Shown piece after piece: positions 59,414-64,000 of a DNA stretch of 64,000 nucleotides. Under the pieces are notes generated by a model, which was not told the DNA's origin, did not search any database, and was given only the letters and a program-made list of their open reading frames with translations. Origin of the DNA: Leptodontidium sp. MPI-SDFR-AT-0119 (lineage: Eukaryota > Ascomycota > Leotiomycetes > Helotiales > Leptodontidiaceae); contig JAHLEZ010000003.1 of assembly GCA_020726505.1 (NCBI GenBank), forward strand, positions 4,278,001 through 4,342,000. The letters run 5' to 3'. The position numbers and the translations under genes are program-made. Each line of letters starts with the position of its first letter. Position 1 is the stretch's first letter.

Positions 59414-60789
59414 GATCGGTGATGATGGTAAGATGGAAAAGAGGTTGTTGACGGAAATATGGAAAGAGAAGAAGACGGAAAAGGAAAACGTCGCACAGCA
59501 TTCTTTGAACCGCGTCAAAATTGGTCACATTCCACAGACCATTGGATCGGGACAACTTAGCGAAACTGGGCAACGCCGACAAAGGCAGCAATTCGAAATG
59601 AAACTGTGTACTTGGAAAAGGCTTGAAAGCAGTACCACTTAACTTGCTATACTTCGAAATGCTTGCAACTAATTCGAAGTACATCGTTTTGCGCGGAACT
59701 GTCTTCTGTAGACACTCTGGGGCGGGTTCCGAAAAGCTGACTGTTGTGAGCTGGCCTCATTCCAGGGAAAAACTGAGGAATGCTGAGAATTGCCGAGGTC
59801 CACGTGATTAAACCCACGTGATGACAGCAGATTTCCACCTGGATCCTGCTTCGAAGTGGTAAACATTCTCATCGTACAACCTCGAAGGTGCGATCAAAAT
59901 GCCATAAGAGTATAGGTTCATTCAATTACTCATTCATCCGCATCTCCTATGACCTGCCAGCAATGACCAGAGTTGATCCGCGTCTTGCGCGCCCGCTCAC
60001 GCATGATCACTACCAGTTCTTACTTGTCCATGCAGCACCCCAGGACTCGGTTACCAGAATTGGGCCTTACGAGATGATGGAAATCCTTCCCCAGTTTCCG
60101 ACCTCCTGCCTTAGGTGCCTCTCACCCTGCCGCAATGCGGCGTATTTCCAAGTGGAGGGGTTGTCGTCGTTTGCGGGGTACTGTACAGGCCATACATCAT
60201 CGGATGCCTCTCTCGATAGACGAGATGCAGCTATGGGACCTCAGGGATTGACCGTCTCCGTCCCAGTCTCGCTTCCGTGTTTGCGTGTTATTTACAGCTA
60301 CTTTCTCATTGAATGGGTAGAAATTGCGCCGCTGTTTGTCTTTTTCTCCTTGTATTTGTCTTCAATCATACCAGGGTTCACGGATAGATTTTTGGCCGAT
60401 TTGGTAGCTGCTCTTTCGACACTAAGGTGTAGTATCCCACCCGTTCATTCAGATTGAGGCACAGTTATCATCGCTCAATGAATGGCGTGAGAATTTCCGG
60501 CTCTCATTCCCGTCAGCATCCAGGTACTCGCAGAATTCTGCCAGCTGGATGGATAATTCGTGCCGAGGTTTCAACTAAGTCTGTCTTTCTTGTGCAGTTC
60601 GCGTTGGGCTCTTGTACTGTGGTCGTTGGATGGATACATGTACAGAACGGCTACACTCGTTAGCTTGTATGAATACATACTGCCGCTGCAACCATGAACA
60701 GGGACGATATATAAAAGACACTCCAACTCTCATCCCTCCCCAAAACCCTCCTCAACACAAATCACCCACCACCCATTGCCCCTCAAGCC
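59414..60789. other. Divergent intergenic region
   Basis: Promoter side of two divergent genes (giant zinc-finger gene to the left, oxidase to the right). A 164-codon frame from 59963 to 60457 exists but shows no family features. A TATAAAAG box lies at about 60710-60717, some 75 bases before the oxidase ATG. Confidence 0.45.
60708..60717 (+). promoter_or_regulatory. TATA box of the FAD oxidase gene
   Basis: TATATAAAAG about 72 bases upstream of the ATG, followed by a C/A-rich leader. Spacing is right for a fungal core promoter. Confidence 0.55.
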
Positions 60790-63120
60790 ATGCTACCCTC
60801 CCTTCTCACCCTCCTCGCCTTCTCCCTCTATCCCTTTACAATCCTCTCCTCCCCCAACCCTTACCCCAAAATAATCCACTGCCTAACCAGCCACCAAGTC
60901 CCACAAGCCTACCCCGGAACATCCTCTTTCAAAAGCTTCATCATCCCACTCAACCTCCGTCTAAACTATACACCCATTGCCCTCGCTCTCCCCACGACAA
61001 TCCCTCAAATCCAAGACGCAGTCAGATGCGCCTCCAAGCTCGGCGTCAAAGTCAACCCCCGATCCGGCGGTCATAGCTACGCTTCTCATAGCCTTGGAGG
61101 CGAGGACGGGCATCTAGTTGTTGACCTGAAATATTTTAGAGATGTGGTGGTGGATAGAAAGACGAATGTTGCGACGATTGGACCAGGCGCTCGATGTATG
61201 TGGATTTCCTTATTGCTCTCTCTTAAAGATATGGTCCGATGGGATCCCAGAACTGCATGTCATACCTAGGAACCAAGATATCGGATTTTTCCTAGACTTC
61301 CACGAATTTCAGGCTGACTTTGAAGTGGGAAATGTGGCGTTGGCCCTATTTGAGCAGGGCGAGAGAGCATTGCCTCATGGTCTTTGTCCTGGGTATGTAC
61401 CCAAATATTTCCTCACCTGCTTCCCTCCACCATCCCACACAAAAAAAATAGCACAAAGTTCATACACATTAACACCCCAGCAGCGTAGGAATAGGTGGCC
61501 ACGTCCTCCACGGCGGCCAAGGCTACAGCACACACACCCACGGCCTCCTCCTCGACCGCCTCATTTCAGCAACCCTCATCCTCCCAAACAGCACACTCAC
61601 AACCGTCTCCCGAACCCAGCACAGCTCTCTCTTCTGGGCCCTTCGCGGTGCAGGAATGTCCTTCGGTATTGTAACCTCCCTCCAATTCCTCACCCTCCCC
61701 GCTCCCCACAGAATATCGTCTTCTACTACCCCTACCTCTGGACCGAAGCCCAAGCCCGTCTAGGGTGGGATGTGTGGCAATCGTACTGTGGCGGCTTCAC
61801 CACCCCTATCATCCCTAGAGAGATGAATATCCGCTGGGTGGTAGCGAGTTATGGGGGTGGGTTTGCGGTTTTCCTGCTCGAGGGCCATTACCATGGCTCG
61901 CAAGCTGATTTCGACCTCGCTATCGAGCCGTTGTTGAGTGCGTTGGGGAAAATAGGGGGGTTGCAGGAGAGTGTGAGAGGTGTGGGAGCGCATGCTTTGG
62001 GATGGCTAGATGCGTTGCTTTACGCGAATAATAATGATCTGTTTGGTGATTTGGGGAGTGGTGAGACTTTGGAGACGGAGTTGAATTATACTGCTGTGAG
62101 TTTTCCTCCTTAACCGAGGATAAACAGTCAAACAAATCCATACTAATTTATGTTTCTCATGTAGCATTCGACTTTCGTAAGTTCTCCCTTCCTTGCCACA
62201 TTGTTTACATTACATACAACAATAAACGACTAACTCCCATAAATAGTTCACAAAAAGTCTCATGACATCCAACCTCTCGCCCCCCAGCATCGACACCTTC
62301 CTAAACCGGCTTTACACCACCAACCCGCCCAATCCAGTCGTACGTCCCTCCCTTCTCCCTCTCCCCTCCTCACCCCTTACATTCCCCCACCACCGCCCTT
62401 AACTTACCACCAAGCCCAGACCACCTACCTAATAATCTTCGCCCAAGGCGGACCCACATCCGCCGTCCCCCTCAACACCCAAATATCCTCATCCTACGCC
62501 CACCGACACTCCCTCTACGAATGGCAATTCATCGCCTCGGTCCCCTCACCTCCCTTCCCAGCCGCTGGTGTCGAGTGGTTGAATGCGTTTGTGGGAGATA
62601 TCGAACGTGCGGAGGTGGATGCTAAACGAGCAGCAGCGGGAGGTTCAGGAGAAAAATTAGGATGGGGAGGAGGGGAAGGGGTGCTGGGCGCATATTACAA
62701 TTATGCTGATCCGAGTCTTGGGAGAGGGGAGCAGGCGGGAGGGAGATATGTGAGTGTTTATCTTTTTGCATTTGCTTTTGTTTGGTTTTCGTTCTGTTTG
62801 TGATTTCGTCGCTCTTTATCTTCTCCCACTCCTTCTCCTCCTCCTCCTCTCCTCTCTGCCCCCCTCAAAATCTCAAGGGGAAGGAATAATGGAAAGAAAT
62901 TCCTTAAGCGATATATTTATACTCCCCCCTCGCCTCCCTTTTGCTCTACCTATCTTGTTTAGTCCTCAGAATATGATACGATCTTCATAAAATGAACACA
63001 CCTACTAACACCCCCTCCCCATCCTTACAGTGGCTCACCAATTACCCCCTTCTCAAAGCACTCAAGCGAAAATATGACCCGGATTTCGTATTTATGAACC
63101 CACAGACCGTGGGGATATGA
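60790..63120 (+). CDS. Secreted berberine-bridge-enzyme-like FAD oxidase, with an apparent frameshift
   Basis: Exons 60790-61195, 61326-61392, 61484-62095, 62165-62176 (12 nt), 62247-62339, 62420-62749 and 63031-63120; about 536 residues if one base is restored. These enzymes oxidise carbohydrates, alcohols or secondary metabolites with a bicovalently bound FAD. Seen: a signal peptide (MLPSLLTLLAFSLYPFTILS), the FAD histidine in RSGGHSY (His95), GPGARLGNVA across intron 1, and the FAD cysteine in PHGLCPGVGIGGH across intron 2 (Cys156), a spacing like that of known bicovalent family members. Then LLLDRLISATLILPN, FWALRGAGMSFGIVTS and a BBE C-terminus (YWLTNYPLLKALKRKYDPD...NPQT). After LQFLTLPAP (about 61700) the frame shifts by one base before NIVFYYPYLW, so the gene is either slightly broken, mis-sequenced, or uses a 41-nt intron (61671-61711) that would remove a conserved strand. 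The substrate is unknown. Confidence 0.85.
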
Positions 63121-63822
63121 GATAGGGAGGTGTAGATAGGTTGATGGGTAAGTAGAATGGGAGGTAGTACTGTGAGTTGAATATAGATCTTTCGAACGCT
63201 TGGATGACTACTTCTGCGTTTACCTGTAGATAGTGTGTAGTCAATTAACAAATAGTCAAAATCTCAATAGTTTGTATAATTATTTGAAAGTAACCATCTC
63301 TCACAAAAGCCTCTTTCAACACTCAGAACTTTCGAGAACCCCGCATCGTACAATTCAATCTCTCGAATGGCAATCATCATCTATTCATCTCTATCTCACC
63401 TATATCTACACTACACTAAATAATATACTCATAACTACTCATGGTATCATAACCTCCACTATCTCTCTCACTTTCTTTTTCTCTGAGTGCGGGTGTGTCT
63501 CCCGCATTTCAAGCTGCTCGTCTAAAATCATGAAAACATACCCCCTCTCCACCTTCAAAGTAAAATAAATGCACCACCACCATCTCTTCTGCAGAACAAT
63601 GAGCAATTCCACCTCCAACCCCTCGATATAATAGACAACCACACCATATATGCTGTTCTCCTCCCAATCATCACCTCACATCCCACAGACCAGACCATAC
63701 TTTTCGCTGACGATAAACAAAATCGTAAAACATACCTCCACCCGAACACCAAACCACCCAAACATCACACATCAAACACCCACACCAGTCATACAACCCC
63801 TCTCTCCCTCCCCTCTCAACGC
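63121..63822. other. Convergent intergenic region
   Basis: About 700 bases between the oxidase stop and the 3' end of the last gene. AT- and CT-rich; no gene is seen. Confidence 0.45.
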
Positions 63823-64000
63823 TCACGCCGCACCATTCGCCCTCCTCGCAACCTCCGCACCCAACATCCCCTTCCTCCCAGCCCTCCTATACATCTCCGC
63901 CCTGGTCCTCACACCTCCATCCACCTCCCTCTTACTCGGCTGCCCAACCTCCGGATCAAAAACCGTACCAGGACCGAAATCCGGTTTCCCTCCCAACGTT
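63823..64000 (-). CDS. 3' end of an unrecognised gene (partial)
   Basis: On the minus strand the last 59 codons, running off the window edge, read with good coding character: GGKPDFGPGTVFDPEVGQPS, then KREVDGGVRTRAEMYRRAGR and KGMLGAEVARRANGAA before a TGA at 63823-63825. The C-terminus is basic and helical, rich in Arg and Ala. No family is recognised from this fragment, and the start lies beyond 64000. Confidence 0.5.
   Translation of the reverse strand, partial: TLGGKPDFGPGTVFDPEVGQPSKREVDGGVRTRAEMYRRAGRKGMLGAEVARRANGAA

Noticed and set aside
59963..60457. 164-codon plus-strand frame between two divergent genes
   Set aside because: Has an ATG and hydrophobic C-terminal part, but no family likeness and it fills a promoter region; left unannotated until transcript evidence exists.
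1..64000. tRNA and rRNA genes
   Set aside because: I looked for GGTTCRANYC B-boxes with matching acceptor stems and rRNA-like blocks and found none I could support; a covariance-model scan would be decisive.

Overview
The window reads as nuclear DNA of a filamentous ascomycete (Pezizomycotina). Genes are split by short introns, mostly 46-70 nt with GTAAGT-like donors. It carries fungus-restricted families (two HET-domain genes, a 2EXR protein, an OPT peptide transporter), and its transposons bear the C-to-T/G-to-A scars of repeat-induced point mutation (RIP). Leotiomycetes is my guess for the class, but the sequence does not prove it.

Layout. 1-7.8 kb holds a MARVEL-like four-pass membrane protein (+), the diphthamide biosynthesis gene DPH2 (-) and a large conserved fungal protein, probably of the DUF8004 family (-). 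7.8-17.5 kb is an unusually long stretch with no recognisable gene, only CT-rich tracts and microsatellites. 17.5-23.4 kb holds a seven-exon OPT oligopeptide transporter (+) and an anhydro-N-acetylmuramic acid kinase (AnmK)-like gene (+) whose active-site motifs have drifted. 24.1-26.6 kb is a HET-domain gene (+). 26.6-47.3 kb is a nested transposon island. 47.9-50.6 kb is a HET-plus-ankyrin gene (+). 51.3-52.1 kb is a small 2EXR-type gene (+). 52.5-59.4 kb is one five-exon gene (-) for an approximately 2,238-residue protein with many zinc-binding motifs and coiled coils. 60.8-63.1 kb is a secreted berberine-bridge-enzyme-like FAD oxidase (+) with an apparent one-base frameshift. The right edge holds the 3' end of an unrecognised gene (-).

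The transposon island can be resolved to base level. The outermost element is a TA-flanked DNA transposon with 27-bp perfect terminal inverted repeats (26621-47293), starting 47 bp after the stop codon of the first HET gene. A Ty1/copia retrotransposon (27031-41264, 185-bp LTRs, GTATT target duplication) is inserted in it. A chromodomain Ty3/gypsy element (27779-34370, 302-bp LTRs, AACAC target duplication) is inserted in the copia element. A small non-autonomous LTR element (42717-44263, 173-bp LTRs, AATTC target duplication) splits the DNA transposon's transposase. All LTR-pair differences I could see are transitions. The copia element also carries an antisense Cys-containing reading frame between pol and its 3' LTR.

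The two HET genes beside this island form a typical fast-evolving accessory (allorecognition-type) neighbourhood. The flanking genes look like ordinary chromosomal genes. All splice structures were worked out by eye from reading frame and splice consensus and have not been tested against transcripts.
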